Shown: positions 24,409-33,896, counted from the stretch's first letter. The stretch: DNA of 64,000 nt from Micromonospora sp. U21 (GCF_018070045.1 NZ_JAGPYK010000006.1:62001-126000); one strand, 5' to 3'. Made by a program: numbers and translations. The notes: generated by a model not told the origin, from the sequence alone.

Positions 24409-25074
24409 TCAGGTCGACGGCGGGGGAGTGGTGTCGCGGTAGATGCCGGCCAGCCAGAGGTCGAGCAGCACGTCCACGACGTCGCGTTCGGCGACCGCCG
24501 GCCCGTCGCAGGCGAAGGTGGCGTACCAGACGCGTTCGTTCATCGAGTTGAGCGCGATGGCGAGGTCCCGGGCGGGCAGACCGTCCGGGGCCGCGCCGCG
24601 TCGCCGCTCCGCCTCGATGGCCGCCTCGATGGCCTGCACCCACCGCTCCAGCACCGCCGCCCAGAGCCGGCGTACCTCGGCGTTGGTGCCGCGGACCTGC
24701 GCGCAGGCGAGCACCAGTGCGCGGTGCGCGCCGAACGTCTCGTGGAACCGCTGGATCAGCTCGCGCCACCGGGCCCGCGGGTCCTCGGCGAGCCGGACCA
24801 GGACGTCTCCGGCGGCCGCGTCGGCCTCCTCGGTGACCCGGTCCAGCAGGGTCAGCAGCACGGCGTCCTTGGACGGGAAGTAGAAGTAGAACGTGGGCCG
24901 GGAGATCCCCGCCCCCCGGGCCAGGTCGTCGATCGAGATGTCGCCGAACGCCCTCTGCTCCAGCAGCCGCTCGGCGGTGGCCAGGATCGCCGTCTCCCGG
25001 TCGTCGCCGGCGGTACGGGCGGCGCGGCGACCGCGCGGGCTCGCTCGCCCGGCGCCGGTACGGGCGGTCGTCAT
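24409..25074 (-). CDS. TetR-family repressor of the adjacent monooxygenase operon
   Basis: A 221-residue regulator with a basic N-terminal tail (about 25 residues of Arg/Ala/Gly) and then the TetR DNA-binding domain (TAILATAERLLEQRAFGDIS, IDDLARGAGISRPTFYFYFPSKDAVL). The C-terminal helical region contains NERVWYATFACDG and should bind the inducer. It resembles EthR-type regulators that control Baeyer-Villiger monooxygenases. The gene is divergent from that monooxygenase, and a 12-bp perfect inverted repeat lies between them. The ATG at 25074 starts the Arg-rich tail; the frame runs on upstream without homology. Confidence 0.9.
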   Translation of the reverse strand: MTTARTGAGRASPRGRRAARTAGDDRETAILATAERLLEQRAFGDISIDDLARGAGISRPTFYFYFPSKDAVLLTLLDRVTEEADAAAGDVLVRLAEDPRARWRELIQRFHETFGAHRALVLACAQVRGTNAEVRRLWAAVLERWVQAIEAAIEAERRRGAAPDGLPARDLAIALNSMNERVWYATFACDGPAVAERDVVDVLLDLWLAGIYRDTTPPPST

Positions 25075-25098
25075 GGCCGGTGATGCTACCCGAACTCG

Positions 25099-25128
25099 AC
25101 ACCCTGTCGACGGCACTCGACAGGGTGT
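25099..25128. promoter_or_regulatory. TetR operator, 12-bp perfect inverted repeat
   Basis: ACACCCTGTCGA and TCGACAGGGTGT are separated by CGGCAC. A partial third copy (CTGTCGACGG) follows at 25135-25144. The right arm touches the -35 box of the monooxygenase promoter, so bound TetR would exclude RNA polymerase. Confidence 0.75.
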
Positions 25129-25157
25129 TGACTGCTGTCGACGGCGGTGGATAGTGT
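25128..25157 (+). promoter_or_regulatory. sigma-70-type promoter of the monooxygenase operon
   Basis: TTGACT (25128-25133) and TAGTGT (25152-25157) are separated by 18 bases, which matches the actinobacterial HrdB/SigA consensus. The expected start site near 25164 gives a leader of about 23 bases containing GGAGGAA ahead of the ATG. Confidence 0.65.
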
Positions 25158-25186
25158 CCGTCCACCGCCCCGGATGGAGGAACGCC

Positions 25187-26707
25187 ATGACCTCCGACCA
25201 CGTCGACGTGCTCATCGTCGGAGCCGGCCTGTCCGGCATCGGCGCCGCCTGCCACCTGCGCCGCGACTGCCCGGACAAGACGTACGCGGTGCTCGAGGCA
25301 CGCGACGCCATCGGCGGCACCTGGGACCTGTTCCGCTACCCGGGCGTCCGGTCCGACTCGGACATGTTCACCCTCGGCTACTCGTTCAAGCCGTGGACCG
25401 ACCCGAAGGCCATCGCCGACGGCGCGGCCATCCGTGCGTACGTCCGGGAGACCGCCCGGGAGTACGACGTGCAGCGGCACATCCGCTTCGGGCACCGGGT
25501 GGTGCGCGCCGAGTGGGACAGCGACACCGCCCGCTGGACGGTGCACGCACAGCGCACCGACACCGCCGAGACCATCGTGCTGACCTGCTCGTTCCTCTTC
25601 GCCTGCGCCGGCTACTACCGCTACGACGAGGGATACACCCCGGAGCTGCCCGGCGTCGACGCGTACGCCGGGCGGCTGGTGCACCCGCAGCACTGGCCGG
25701 CCGACCTCGACCACACCGGCAAGCGGGTGGTGGTGATCGGCAGCGGCGCCACGGCGGTCACCCTGGTGCCGGCGATGGCCGAGCGGGCCGCCCACGTGAC
25801 CATGCTCCAGCGCTCACCCACGTACGTCATGGCGCTGCCGTCGCGCGACGTCCTGGCCGACGCGCTGCGGCGCTGGCTGCCGGCGAAGGCCGCGTATCCC
25901 GTGGTGCGCTGGAAGAACGTGCTGCTGTCCACCGTCAATTTTCAGCTCAGCCGGCGCGCGCCCGGGCTGGTGAAGCGGCTGCTGCGCCGGGCCGCGAAGG
26001 GCCGGCTGCCGGTCGGCTACGACATCGACCGGCACTTCTCGCCCCGCTACGACCCGTGGGACCAGCGGCTCTGCGTGGTGCCCGACGGCGACCTGTTCAC
26101 CGCCGTGCAGGAGGGCAGGGCGTCGGTGGTCACCGACACCATCGACACCTTCACGCCGCACGGCGTCCGGCTGGCCTCCGGCGACGAGTTGCCCGCCGAC
26201 ATCGTGGTCACCGCCACCGGGCTCAACCTGCTCGCCCTCGGCGGCCTGACGCTCAGCGTGGACGGCGCCGAGGTCGACCTGGCCAGCACCGTCGCCTACA
26301 AGGGCATGATGCTCTCCGGCGTGCCGAACTTCGCCCTCACCGTCGGCTACACCAACGCCTCGTGGACGCTCAAGGCCGACCTGGTCGCCGGCTACGTCTG
26401 CCGGCTGCTGCGCCACCTGGACCGCACCGGCCAGCACATCGTCACCCCGCTCCCGCCGCCCGACGACGAGCGGGTGCCGCTCATCGACCTGCGCTCCGGG
26501 TACGTGCTGCGCAGCGTCGACGCGCTGCCCAAGCAGGGTACGGCCGCGCCGTGGCGGCTGTACCAGAACTACGCCCGCGACGTGCTGCTGATGCGGCACG
26601 GCCGGCTCACCGACGAGGGCGTGCGGTTCTCCCGCGCACGCGCCGTGGCCGCGCCGGGCGTGCCCACCGTGCCGGCCACGCCACCGACCGGCACGCCGGT
26701 CGCCTGA
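25187..26707 (+). CDS. flavin-containing Baeyer-Villiger monooxygenase, EthA/MymA-like
   Basis: A 506-residue FAD/NADPH monooxygenase that inserts oxygen into ketones or oxidises sulfur and nitrogen in xenobiotics. The FAD fold VGAGLSGIGAACHL (residues about 11-24) and the GGTWDLFRYPGVRSDSDM segment are typical of the EthA/MymA group. The BVMO fingerprint is present in modified form around FACAGYYRYDEGYTPELPG, and the NADPH fold VIGSGATAVTLVPAM follows. The start has GGAGGAACGCC before ATG. It is controlled by the divergent TetR gene. The SDR gene downstream gives the same pair as the mymA-sadH end of a mycobacterial operon, suggesting alcohol to ketone to ester conversion. Confidence 0.92.
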   Translation: MTSDHVDVLIVGAGLSGIGAACHLRRDCPDKTYAVLEARDAIGGTWDLFRYPGVRSDSDMFTLGYSFKPWTDPKAIADGAAIRAYVRETAREYDVQRHIRFGHRVVRAEWDSDTARWTVHAQRTDTAETIVLTCSFLFACAGYYRYDEGYTPELPGVDAYAGRLVHPQHWPADLDHTGKRVVVIGSGATAVTLVPAMAERAAHVTMLQRSPTYVMALPSRDVLADALRRWLPAKAAYPVVRWKNVLLSTVNFQLSRRAPGLVKRLLRRAAKGRLPVGYDIDRHFSPRYDPWDQRLCVVPDGDLFTAVQEGRASVVTDTIDTFTPHGVRLASGDELPADIVVTATGLNLLALGGLTLSVDGAEVDLASTVAYKGMMLSGVPNFALTVGYTNASWTLKADLVAGYVCRLLRHLDRTGQHIVTPLPPPDDERVPLIDLRSGYVLRSVDALPKQGTAAPWRLYQNYARDVLLMRHGRLTDEGVRFSRARAVAAPGVPTVPATPPTGTPVA

Positions 26708-26786
26708 GTGTCGCGTCCGGACGGTCCGGGCGCATCCCGACCCACCCCGGCCCGCTCGCCGGGGCCGCCAGGAGAGGAGCCCGATC

Positions 26787-27671
26787 GTGCAGAGGTTCGA
26801 CTTCGCCGGCGCGACGGCCGTGGTCACCGGCGCAGCCAGCGGCATCGGTGCCGCGCTGGCGCACGCGCTCGCTCGCCGGGGCAGCGACCTGGTCCTGCTG
26901 GACCGCGACTCCGGGCGGCTGGACGAGGTCGCCGCCGCCATCCGGGCCGAACACCCGGACCGCCAGGTGCACACCCACCTGGTGGACCTCGCCGACGCGG
27001 CGGCCACCGCCCGGGTGGCCGTCGAGATCGGGCAGCGGCACCCGCGGGTCCGGCTGCTGGTGAACAACGCCGGTGTCGGCCTCGGTGGCCGGTTCGACCA
27101 GGTGACGTTCGACGAGTTCGGCTGGGTCATCGACATCAACTTCCGGGCCGTGGCGCAGCTGACCCACGCGCTGCTGCCCACCCTCAAGGCGGAGCCCGGC
27201 GCGCACCTGGTCAACGTCTCCAGCCTGTTCGGGCTGATCGCGCCGGCCGGGCAGGCCGCCTACTCGGCGAGCAAGTTCGCGGTGCGCGGCTTCACCGAGG
27301 CGCTGCGCCACGAGCTGGTCGACGACGGCATCGGGGTGACCTCGGTGCACCCCGGCGGGATCCGCACCCGGATCACCGAGAACGCCCGGGTCGGCAGCGG
27401 CGTCTCGCTCCAGGAGTACGCGGCCGGCCGGGCGCAGTTCGAGAAGCTGCTCACCATCGCGCCGGAACGGGCCGCCGAGGTGATCCTGCGGGGTGTCGAG
27501 CGACGCCGGGGCAGGGTGCTGATCGGCTGGTCGGCGAAGCTGCCCGACCTGCTGGCCCGGATCATGCCGGCCTCGTACAACCGGCTGCTGGTCACCGGCC
27601 TGAACCGGGGCGTCGTCCGCCCGGCGCCGGCCGCCGGTGCGGTGCCGTCCGCCGACGTCGGCCACGGCTGA
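26787..27671 (+). CDS. short-chain dehydrogenase, partner of the monooxygenase
   Basis: A 294-residue classical SDR. TGAASGIG (residues about 14-21) binds NAD(P), NNAG is at about 93-96, the catalytic Ser is in VNVSSLFG, and YSASKFA provides Tyr and Lys. The C-terminal extension (about 215-294) with APERAAEVILRGVERRRGRVLIG is that of the SadH-like and long-chain alcohol dehydrogenase subgroup. The start is a GTG preceded by AGGAGAGGA. It lies 79 bases after the monooxygenase in the same direction and is likely regulated by the same TetR. It ends three bases from the photolyase stop on the other strand. Confidence 0.9.
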   Translation: MQRFDFAGATAVVTGAASGIGAALAHALARRGSDLVLLDRDSGRLDEVAAAIRAEHPDRQVHTHLVDLADAAATARVAVEIGQRHPRVRLLVNNAGVGLGGRFDQVTFDEFGWVIDINFRAVAQLTHALLPTLKAEPGAHLVNVSSLFGLIAPAGQAAYSASKFAVRGFTEALRHELVDDGIGVTSVHPGGIRTRITENARVGSGVSLQEYAAGRAQFEKLLTIAPERAAEVILRGVERRRGRVLIGWSAKLPDLLARIMPASYNRLLVTGLNRGVVRPAPAAGAVPSADVGHG

Positions 27672-27674
27672 CGG

Positions 27675-29135
27675 TCAGGGCGGCGTGCTGCCCCGCTTCT
27701 CCTCCTGGGCCAGCACCGCCTCGCGGTGCTCCGGCTCGTCACGGCGGGCCAGCTCGGCGGCGAGCCGTGGGTCGGCCACCAACCGCGCCCGGTTACGGTG
27801 CAGGAAGCTCTCGAAACCCCCGGTGTACGGGCAGGCCAGGTCACCGAGCGCCCGCTCGGGCACGTAGCGGCAGCCCGCGCAGTAGTCGCTGATCTCGTCG
27901 ATGTCGGTGCCGTCCACCGCGTACGGGCGGGTGTCCACCCGGGCCAGGTCGGCGTACTGGCTCATGCCGATCACCGTCGCGTTCATCACCCAGTCGGCGC
28001 CGTCGACGAAGCAGCGCTGGAACCAGTCCGCCACCTCGGCCGGGCGCCAGCCGCGTTGCAACGCGTAGTTGCCCAGCACGAGCAGCCGGGGCGCGTGGTG
28101 CGTCCAGGCCCCGTCCCGGACGGTGGCGAGCACGTCGGCCAGGCAACGGGCCTCCACCGCGTCCGCGTCCAGCTCGGCGAACCAGTCCGGCACCGGCTCG
28201 GTCGTGGCCAGCCAGTCCGCGCCCCGGAACCGCGGCTCGAGATACCAGTACAGCTGCCAGAGGAACTCCCGCCAGCCGAGCAACCCCCGGATGAACGGCT
28301 CCACCGCCGTACGCGGAGCCCTGCCAGCCCGCCACGCCTGCTCGGCAGCGCGGACGGCCGACTCCGGGTCGAGCAACCCGAGGTTGAACGAGGACGAGAG
28401 CACGGAGTGCGCGAACAGCGGGTCGTCGGCGCTCATCACGTCGGCGTACCGGCCGTACCCGGGCAGCCGGTGGGTCAGGAAGTGCTCCAGCCGGGCCCGC
28501 GCCTCGCCGTGGGTGGCCGGGAAGCGCCGGGGGCCGTCCCGGCCGACGAACCGCACCCCGTCGGCCGCCCACCGGTCCAGCTCGCGGCGGATTTCCGCGT
28601 CGATGTCGTCCTCGACGATCGGCGGCGGTGGCGGCGGTGCCGCTGGCGCCGTGCGGCCCTCGGTGCGGGGCCGCCGCGTCGACCCGGTGCCGCCGCCCGG
28701 GCCGGTCAGCACGTCGTGCCGGCGGCGGGCGTGCCGGTAGAAATCGGTCATCCGCAGCGGGCCGCGCCGGGTGCGGTCCGCCCAGCCGGCGAAGTCTGCC
28801 TGGCTGGTGATGAAGCCACGCGGCGGCAGCACCGTCAGCCCCGGCACCGATCGGGCGAAGCGCAACGCCACCCGGGAGTGCGGATGGCACACCTCCACCG
28901 GCTCGGCGACCTGCGCCAGCGCCTCGCGGAACGTCTCGGTACGCAGCAGCAGCGCCCGGTCGCCCAGCTCGGCCGCGCGGTGCCGCAGCGCGGAGAGGAT
29001 CAGGTGCGCCTTCTGCCGGTGCGTCGGCCGCCGGCGGAACAGCTCCCGGATCTCCACCAGCAGCACCGGCTGGTCGGGGTCGTCGAGGAAGTGTGGCCCG
29101 AGCTGGTCGGCCAGCAACCATCGGCGGCGAGGCAT
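27675..29135 (-). CDS. iron-sulfur bacterial cryptochrome/photolyase (PhrB-like)
   Basis: A 486-residue flavoprotein of the FeS-BCP group, whose characterised members repair (6-4) photoproducts in blue light. It starts RRRWLLADQLGPHFLD, the typical N-terminal strand of this group. The FAD-binding helical domain includes LLGWREFLWQLYWYLEP, NYALQRGWRP and WVMNATVIGMSQYAD. Cysteines for the 4Fe-4S cluster are visible as ARCLADVL, DYCAGCRY and LACPYTGGF. A Pro-rich linker (about 168-178) separates the two domains and is longer than usual. No regulator is adjacent. It stands between the SDR (convergent) and the ltrA-like gene. Confidence 0.9.
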   Translation of the reverse strand: MPRRRWLLADQLGPHFLDDPDQPVLLVEIRELFRRRPTHRQKAHLILSALRHRAAELGDRALLLRTETFREALAQVAEPVEVCHPHSRVALRFARSVPGLTVLPPRGFITSQADFAGWADRTRRGPLRMTDFYRHARRRHDVLTGPGGGTGSTRRPRTEGRTAPAAPPPPPPIVEDDIDAEIRRELDRWAADGVRFVGRDGPRRFPATHGEARARLEHFLTHRLPGYGRYADVMSADDPLFAHSVLSSSFNLGLLDPESAVRAAEQAWRAGRAPRTAVEPFIRGLLGWREFLWQLYWYLEPRFRGADWLATTEPVPDWFAELDADAVEARCLADVLATVRDGAWTHHAPRLLVLGNYALQRGWRPAEVADWFQRCFVDGADWVMNATVIGMSQYADLARVDTRPYAVDGTDIDEISDYCAGCRYVPERALGDLACPYTGGFESFLHRNRARLVADPRLAAELARRDEPEHREAVLAQEEKRGSTPP

Positions 29136-29209
29136 GCCTCAATTCTGCCCACTCCCGGGCTGTCGCGCCCGACGGCGGGCCGGGCGGGTCCGGACCGGGG
29201 GGTGCCGAA

Positions 29210-30397
29210 TCAGGCCGCGTCGGCGCCGGCCGGCGCCGAGGTCGGCAGGACGTCGCGCCGGCGCATCACCACCGTCAGCGCCACCACGGCGAAGAGCAGC
29301 AGCGCGAGCACGTGGACCGGGACCGGGCCCAGCGGCGCGAGCAGCGCCAGCAGCGCGACGACCGGAAAGGCGACGACCACCGCGCCGTGCTGCTGCCGGC
29401 GGACGTGCAGCACCCAGACGGTGAGCAGGTAGACGGCGATCGGGACGGCGACCGCGTACCCGGCGGTGACTCCGGAGATGTGCCCGATGTGCCGCTCGTG
29501 GTCCACCGCCACGACCAGGCCCGCGCCGACCGCGGCGACCGCGGCGAAGATCAGATAGTGGCCGTAGCCCCAGACCAGCGAGTAGGGCAGCCGGTCGGGC
29601 GCCTCGATCGGCCGGTCGAAGTAGAGCCACCAGAGCGCGAACACGATGATCGCGCCCGCCGCAGTGAGCGACCAGAGGTTGTGCTCGCCGGCGTCCAGCT
29701 CGGTCTGGATCGCCATCGAGACGGACAGCACGACCTCACCGAGCACGATGAGGGTGAACAGGCCGTACCGCTCGGCGATGTGCCGGGGGTGCCACGGGGT
29801 CATCCCAGGCCGCTCGGCCACCGCCGGGACGAGCAGGTCGGCCAGCGCCAGCAGCACGAACGACGCGATGCCCCACTCGGCGGGCAGAGCCAGCCGCAGC
29901 AACCAGCCGACCTGCACCACGGTCACGCCGATCGCGTAGCGGCGTGCCGCAGCCCGGTGCGCCGGGTCGCCGACTGCCGCTCGGCTCCACTGCACGACGG
30001 CGGCCAGCCGCATCACCACGTACCCGAGGGTGATGACGGTGAAGTCGCCGTCGGTGAAGGCGCGCGGCACCCCGGCCGCCAGGATCAATGCTCCGCTGAT
30101 CTGCACCAGCGTGGTGATCCGGTAGACGTCGTCGTCGGTGTCGTAGGCCGAGGCGAACCAGGTGAAGTTCATCCACGACCACCAGATCGCGAAGAACACC
30201 ATCAGGTAACTGGTCACCGCGTGAGCGAGGTGACCCTCGGAGACGTCGTGGTGCAGGCTGCCGGCAGCCTGTGCCACGGCCACCACGAAGCAGAGGTCGA
30301 AGAAGAGCTCCAGCGGGGTGGCCGAGCGGTGCGGCTCATCCCGGAGACGGGGCCTCATCGGCCGGTAGAACGGCCGCATGGATGGGGAACGGGTCAA
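29210..30397 (-). CDS. low temperature requirement protein A (LtrA) family membrane protein
   Basis: An integral membrane protein of about 395 residues with around ten helices. The family opening is clear: a soluble start ending in RSATPLELFFDLCFVVAVAQAA. Next come IWWSWMNFTWFASAYDTDD and the C-terminal half with HIAERYGLFTLIVLGEVVLSV, where the Glu-Arg-Tyr and Gly-Glu residues are conserved. LtrA was named from a cold-sensitive Listeria mutant, and its biochemical role is unknown. Four starts are possible. I use the TTG at 30397 because GAGGAG lies five bases upstream; GTG 30400, ATG 30379 and ATG 30421 are alternatives. Confidence 0.9.
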   Translation of the reverse strand: MTRSPSMRPFYRPMRPRLRDEPHRSATPLELFFDLCFVVAVAQAAGSLHHDVSEGHLAHAVTSYLMVFFAIWWSWMNFTWFASAYDTDDDVYRITTLVQISGALILAAGVPRAFTDGDFTVITLGYVVMRLAAVVQWSRAAVGDPAHRAAARRYAIGVTVVQVGWLLRLALPAEWGIASFVLLALADLLVPAVAERPGMTPWHPRHIAERYGLFTLIVLGEVVLSVSMAIQTELDAGEHNLWSLTAAGAIIVFALWWLYFDRPIEAPDRLPYSLVWGYGHYLIFAAVAAVGAGLVVAVDHERHIGHISGVTAGYAVAVPIAVYLLTVWVLHVRRQQHGAVVVAFPVVALLALLAPLGPVPVHVLALLLFAVVALTVVMRRRDVLPTSAPAGADAA

Positions 30398-30468
30398 CAC
30401 AGCTCCTCGGGTCGCCCACACGATAGCGAGCCCGGCACCCGTCCCGAGAATGATCGCCGCAGGGGAAA

Positions 30469-31356
30469 TCAGCTGGCCGGAGCCACCCGGGCCGGCGACG
30501 GCGCGACCGGCTCGCCCGCCTCACACCGGGCCAGGGTGCGCAGGGCCGCCTCCACCTCGGCCGGCAACCGGCGCCGGCCGCGCAGCGCCCACCCCAGCTC
30601 ACGGCCGGCGTCGAGCAGCCCGCCCCGGCCGGCGGCGTCCCGGGCCACGGCGGCCGCCGTGCGCAGCACCACCCCGACCGGACGGCGCAGCAGCGCGGTG
30701 AGCAGCCTGTTGCGCGTCTCCATCCGCTGCCGGGCCAGCGCGTCCCGCCCCGCCGGCAGCGGCAGATGGTGGGCCACCACGTCCTCGGCGTACGCCAGCT
30801 GCCAGCCGACCGCGGCCAGGTCCATCGCCAGCAGCGCCTCCTCGCCGTACGTGCCCAGCCGCTCGGTAAAGCCGCCTGCCTGCTGGAACGCCCGGCGGCG
30901 CAGCACCACCGCGCAGGCCAGGAAGCCCAGCACCGCCGGCCCCGGCGCGCCCGGCGAGGTGCCCAGCGGTGCGCGGGCCATCGCGGCGGACACCGGGTCG
31001 AGCCGCTGCTCCCGCCCGACCCGTACCTGCCCGGTGAGCAGGCCGGTGCCGGGGTGCCCGCGCAGGATCGCGGCGGCCCGTTCCAGCGCACCCGGCGCCC
31101 AGTACGAGTCGTCGTCGGAGAAGGCCACGAACGGCGTGTCGGCCAGCTCGACGCCGATGTTGCGGGCCGCGCCGGCGCCCGCGTTCCTGTCGAGCCGCAC
31201 CACCCGTACCGGGGGAAAGGCCCGGGCCACCGCGGCCGGGGTGCCGTCGTCGGAGCCGTTGTCCACCAGGATCACCGGGGCGCTGTGCCGGCCCAGCATG
31301 TCGAGCAGCCGCTCACGTCGGTTGCGGGTGGCCACCACCACGGTCACGTCGGTCAT
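30469..31356 (-). CDS. family 2 glycosyltransferase
   Basis: A 295-residue GT-A-fold transferase. The N-terminal strand TVVVATRNRRERLLDML is followed by the nucleotide-sugar segment VILVDNGSDDGT, DRNAGAGAARNIG, and the metal-binding acidic motif FSDDDSYW (the DxD equivalent). The acceptor region includes GGFTERLGTYGEEALLAMDL, with the likely catalytic acid in the EE pair. The C-terminus is helical without clear membrane helices, so it is cytoplasmic or peripheral. The sugar and acceptor are unknown. The second ATG of the open frame is used since homology begins one residue after it. No polysaccharide cluster surrounds it. Confidence 0.88.
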   Translation of the reverse strand: MTDVTVVVATRNRRERLLDMLGRHSAPVILVDNGSDDGTPAAVARAFPPVRVVRLDRNAGAGAARNIGVELADTPFVAFSDDDSYWAPGALERAAAILRGHPGTGLLTGQVRVGREQRLDPVSAAMARAPLGTSPGAPGPAVLGFLACAVVLRRRAFQQAGGFTERLGTYGEEALLAMDLAAVGWQLAYAEDVVAHHLPLPAGRDALARQRMETRNRLLTALLRRPVGVVLRTAAAVARDAAGRGGLLDAGRELGWALRGRRRLPAEVEAALRTLARCEAGEPVAPSPARVAPAS

Positions 31357-31425
31357 GGCGGCCCTGCTACCCCGGCGCGGCCCGCTCACGCCTGCCGCGG
31401 CGGGCCGACCCTCCCGTCGGCCGGA

Positions 31426-31845
31426 TCAGTGGTGCCGGCGGCCGTGGGTCAGTCCCTCCAGCACCAGGGTCAGCCCGGCGCCGACCAGCCAGACGTCCTT
31501 GGCCAGCGGGGTGCCCTGCTGGGTCGGGCGCACGCTGCCCGCCTCGCGCATCCCCGGCGTCTTCAGGTACAGCTGCACCAGGCCCGCGCCGAACGCGGTC
31601 AGGCCGAGTCCGACCAGGGTGGCCGGCACGAACGGGGCGAGCAGCGCGGCCCCCAGGGCTATCTCCGAGTACGACAGCAGCTTGGCGAAGCGCGCCGGCT
31701 CCAACTGGCCGAGCTGCGGAATGGCCCCGACCGCCATCCCGTGCACGCCCTGTACGGCATCGCCCTCCAGAGTTCGCTTGCTCAGACCAGAGTTGAGGAT
31801 GAACGCGCCGATGCTGATCCGCAGCGGCAGATGCGCCAGTTTCAT
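31426..31845 (-). CDS. DoxX-like membrane protein
   Basis: A 139-residue protein with four hydrophobic helices, starting MKLAHLPLRISIGAFILNSG and containing ARFAKLLSYSEIALGAALLAPFVP. This fits the DoxX/DoxD superfamily of small quinone- or sulfur-linked membrane proteins; the mycobacterial member associates with superoxide dismutase and a thiosulfate transferase. Neither partner is adjacent here. The start is chosen because GGGAG lies a few bases upstream, while the open frame before it is Arg/Pro-rich and without homology. It is divergent from mscR, with 183 bases between starts, which leaves room for both promoters. Confidence 0.85.
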   Translation of the reverse strand: MKLAHLPLRISIGAFILNSGLSKRTLEGDAVQGVHGMAVGAIPQLGQLEPARFAKLLSYSEIALGAALLAPFVPATLVGLGLTAFGAGLVQLYLKTPGMREAGSVRPTQQGTPLAKDVWLVGAGLTLVLEGLTHGRRHH

Positions 31846-32028
31846 GATCACTCCCGGTGGCCGTGGTCCGAATGCGGCCCGCGTACCCACCGCGGCCCGC
31901 GATAACCCGTTGGGCCGACTGGGCCGGCCGTGGTGATCGCGGTAGGTTCGCGAGGGGTTCACCGCCGGGGCCCGGTCACCCGCCAGCCCGGCACCCGACC
32001 CCGCCGCAGATCACCAGCAGGAGGCGAA

Positions 32029-33117
32029 GTGAGCCAGGAAGTCCGGGGAGTCATCTCCCGCAGTAAGGGCGCGCCGGTCGAGGTCACCACCATCGTGGTG
32101 CCCGATCCCGGTCCCGGTGAGGCGATCGTCCGGATCCAGTCCTGCGGGGTCTGCCACACCGACCTGCACTACCGCGAGGGTGGCATCAACGACGACTACC
32201 CGTTCCTGCTCGGCCACGAGGCGGCGGGCATCGTCGAGCAGGTGGGGGAGGGCGTCACCGACGTCGCTCCGGGCGACTTCGTGGTGCTCAACTGGCGGGC
32301 GGTCTGCGGGGCCTGTCGGGCCTGTCGCCGTGGCCGGCCCTGGTACTGCTTCAACACCCACAACGCCGCCCAGCGGATGACCCTCACCGACGGCACCGAA
32401 CTCGCACCGGCTCTGGGCATCGGCGCGTTCGCCGAGAAGACCTTGGTGCACGCCGGACAGTGCACCAAGGTGGACCCGGCCGCCCGACCGGCCGCGGTGG
32501 GCCTGCTCGGCTGCGGGGTGATGGCCGGGCTGGGCGCGGCGATGAACACCGGCAACGTCACCCGCGGCGACTCCGTCGCGGTGATCGGCTGCGGTGGCGT
32601 CGGCGACGCGGCGGTCGCCGGGGCGGCCCTCGCCGGCGCCACGACGATCGTCGCCGTCGACACCGACTCCCGAAAGCTGGACTGGGCGCGTAAGTTCGGC
32701 GCCACGCACACCGTGAACGCCTCCGAAACCGACCCGGTCGAGGCGATCCGCGCCGCCACCGGCGGTTTCGGCGCCGACGTGGTGATCGACGCGGTGGGTC
32801 GACCGGAGACGTGGAAGCAGGCGTTCTACGCCCGGGACCTGGCCGGCACCGTGGTGCTGGTGGGCGTGCCGACCCCACAGATGAAGATCGAGCTGCCGTT
32901 GCTGGACGTCTTCGGTCGCGGCGGCGCCCTCAAGTCCAGTTGGTACGGGGACTGCCTGCCCAGCCGGGACTTCCCGATGCTCACCGAGCTGTACCTCCAG
33001 GGCCGGCTCGACCTGGACGCGTTCGTCACCGAGGAGATCGCGCTGGACCAGGTCGAGAACGCGTTCGACCGGATGCACCACGGCGACGTGCTCCGTTCGG
33101 TGGTGGTGTTCCCGTGA
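32029..33117 (+). CDS. mscR: S-(hydroxymethyl)mycothiol dehydrogenase
   Basis: A 362-residue zinc alcohol dehydrogenase of class III type that oxidises the mycothiol-formaldehyde adduct to S-formylmycothiol with NAD. Catalytic zinc ligands are in [10 protein letters not shown] and GHEA. The structural-zinc loop is [15 protein letters not shown] with four cysteines, and the Rossmann fold is [12 protein letters not shown]. The segment [14 protein letters not shown] and the C-terminal [16 protein letters not shown] are specific for the mycothiol enzyme. Its presence is good evidence for an actinobacterium that makes mycothiol. The GTG start follows AGGAGGCGAA. The next gene overlaps its stop as GTGA. 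Confidence 0.92.
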   Translation: MSQEVRGVISRSKGAPVEVTTIVVPDPGPGEAIVRIQSCGVCHTDLHYREGGINDDYPFLLGHEAAGIVEQVGEGVTDVAPGDFVVLNWRAVCGACRACRRGRPWYCFNTHNAAQRMTLTDGTELAPALGIGAFAEKTLVHAGQCTKVDPAARPAAVGLLGCGVMAGLGAAMNTGNVTRGDSVAVIGCGGVGDAAVAGAALAGATTIVAVDTDSRKLDWARKFGATHTVNASETDPVEAIRAATGGFGADVVIDAVGRPETWKQAFYARDLAGTVVLVGVPTPQMKIELPLLDVFGRGGALKSSWYGDCLPSRDFPMLTELYLQGRLDLDAFVTEEIALDQVENAFDRMHHGDVLRSVVVFP

Positions 33118-33743
33118 GCGCCCGGGTCGAGCACACGGTCACCGCCGGCACGTTCTCCCTCGACGGGCAGACGTTCGACGTGGACAACAACGTGTGGGTG
33201 CTGGGCGACGACAGCGAGTGCGTCGTCCTCGACGCGCCGCACGACGTGGCAGCGATCCTCGCCGTGGTGGGTGACCGGCGGGTCCGGGCGATCCTGGCCA
33301 CCCACGCGCACGACGACCACGTCCGCGTGGCGCCCGAGCTGGCCCAGGCCACCGGCGCGCCGGTGCTGCTGCACACCGCCGACCGGGTGCTCTGGGACAT
33401 GGTCCACCCCAAGCTGCCGCCCAACGGCGAGCTGCACGACGGGCAGAGCATCGACGTGGCCGGCACCACGTTGCGGGTGCTGCACACCCCCGGGCACAGC
33501 CCCGGCGCGTGCAGCTTCCACGCGCCGGAGCTGGGCGTGGTGTTCACCGGCGACACGCTCTTCGCCGGGGGCCCGGGTGCCACCGGCCGCTCGTACAGCG
33601 ACTTCGACACCATCGTCCGGTCGATCCGCACCCGGTTGCTCACCCTGCCGCCGGAGACGGTCGTGCGCACGGGGCACGGCGACAGCACCACGATCGGCGC
33701 GGAGGCGCCGCACCTGAAGGAGTGGCTGGCCCGAGGCCACTGA
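33114..33743 (+). CDS. metallo-beta-lactamase-fold hydrolase coupled to mscR
   Basis: A 209-residue glyoxalase II-like hydrolase. The metal site is THAHDDHV (residues about 61-68), with further ligands in [18 protein letters not shown] and RTGHGDST. The GTG start overlaps the mscR stop, so the two proteins are made together. In actinobacteria this gene pair is usual, which suggests that the hydrolase splits S-formylmycothiol into formate and mycothiol to complete formaldehyde detoxification. That activity is an inference from context and fold. All expected histidines and the bridging Asp are present. Confidence 0.9.
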   Translation: MSARVEHTVTAGTFSLDGQTFDVDNNVWVLGDDSECVVLDAPHDVAAILAVVGDRRVRAILATHAHDDHVRVAPELAQATGAPVLLHTADRVLWDMVHPKLPPNGELHDGQSIDVAGTTLRVLHTPGHSPGACSFHAPELGVVFTGDTLFAGGPGATGRSYSDFDTIVRSIRTRLLTLPPETVVRTGHGDSTTIGAEAPHLKEWLARGH

Positions 33744-33896
33744 GCACGGTCGGCTGGCCGGGCGGGGCCGGGGCGTCAGCTGTCCGAATGTGTCGCGCCT
33801 TGAAATCGCCGTGCGTGAAATGTCGGCCATCACGCACCGTGGGCGATGACCCCTGCGCCCCCTCACCCGCCGCCGTGCACGCCACGTGTGTCGGGC

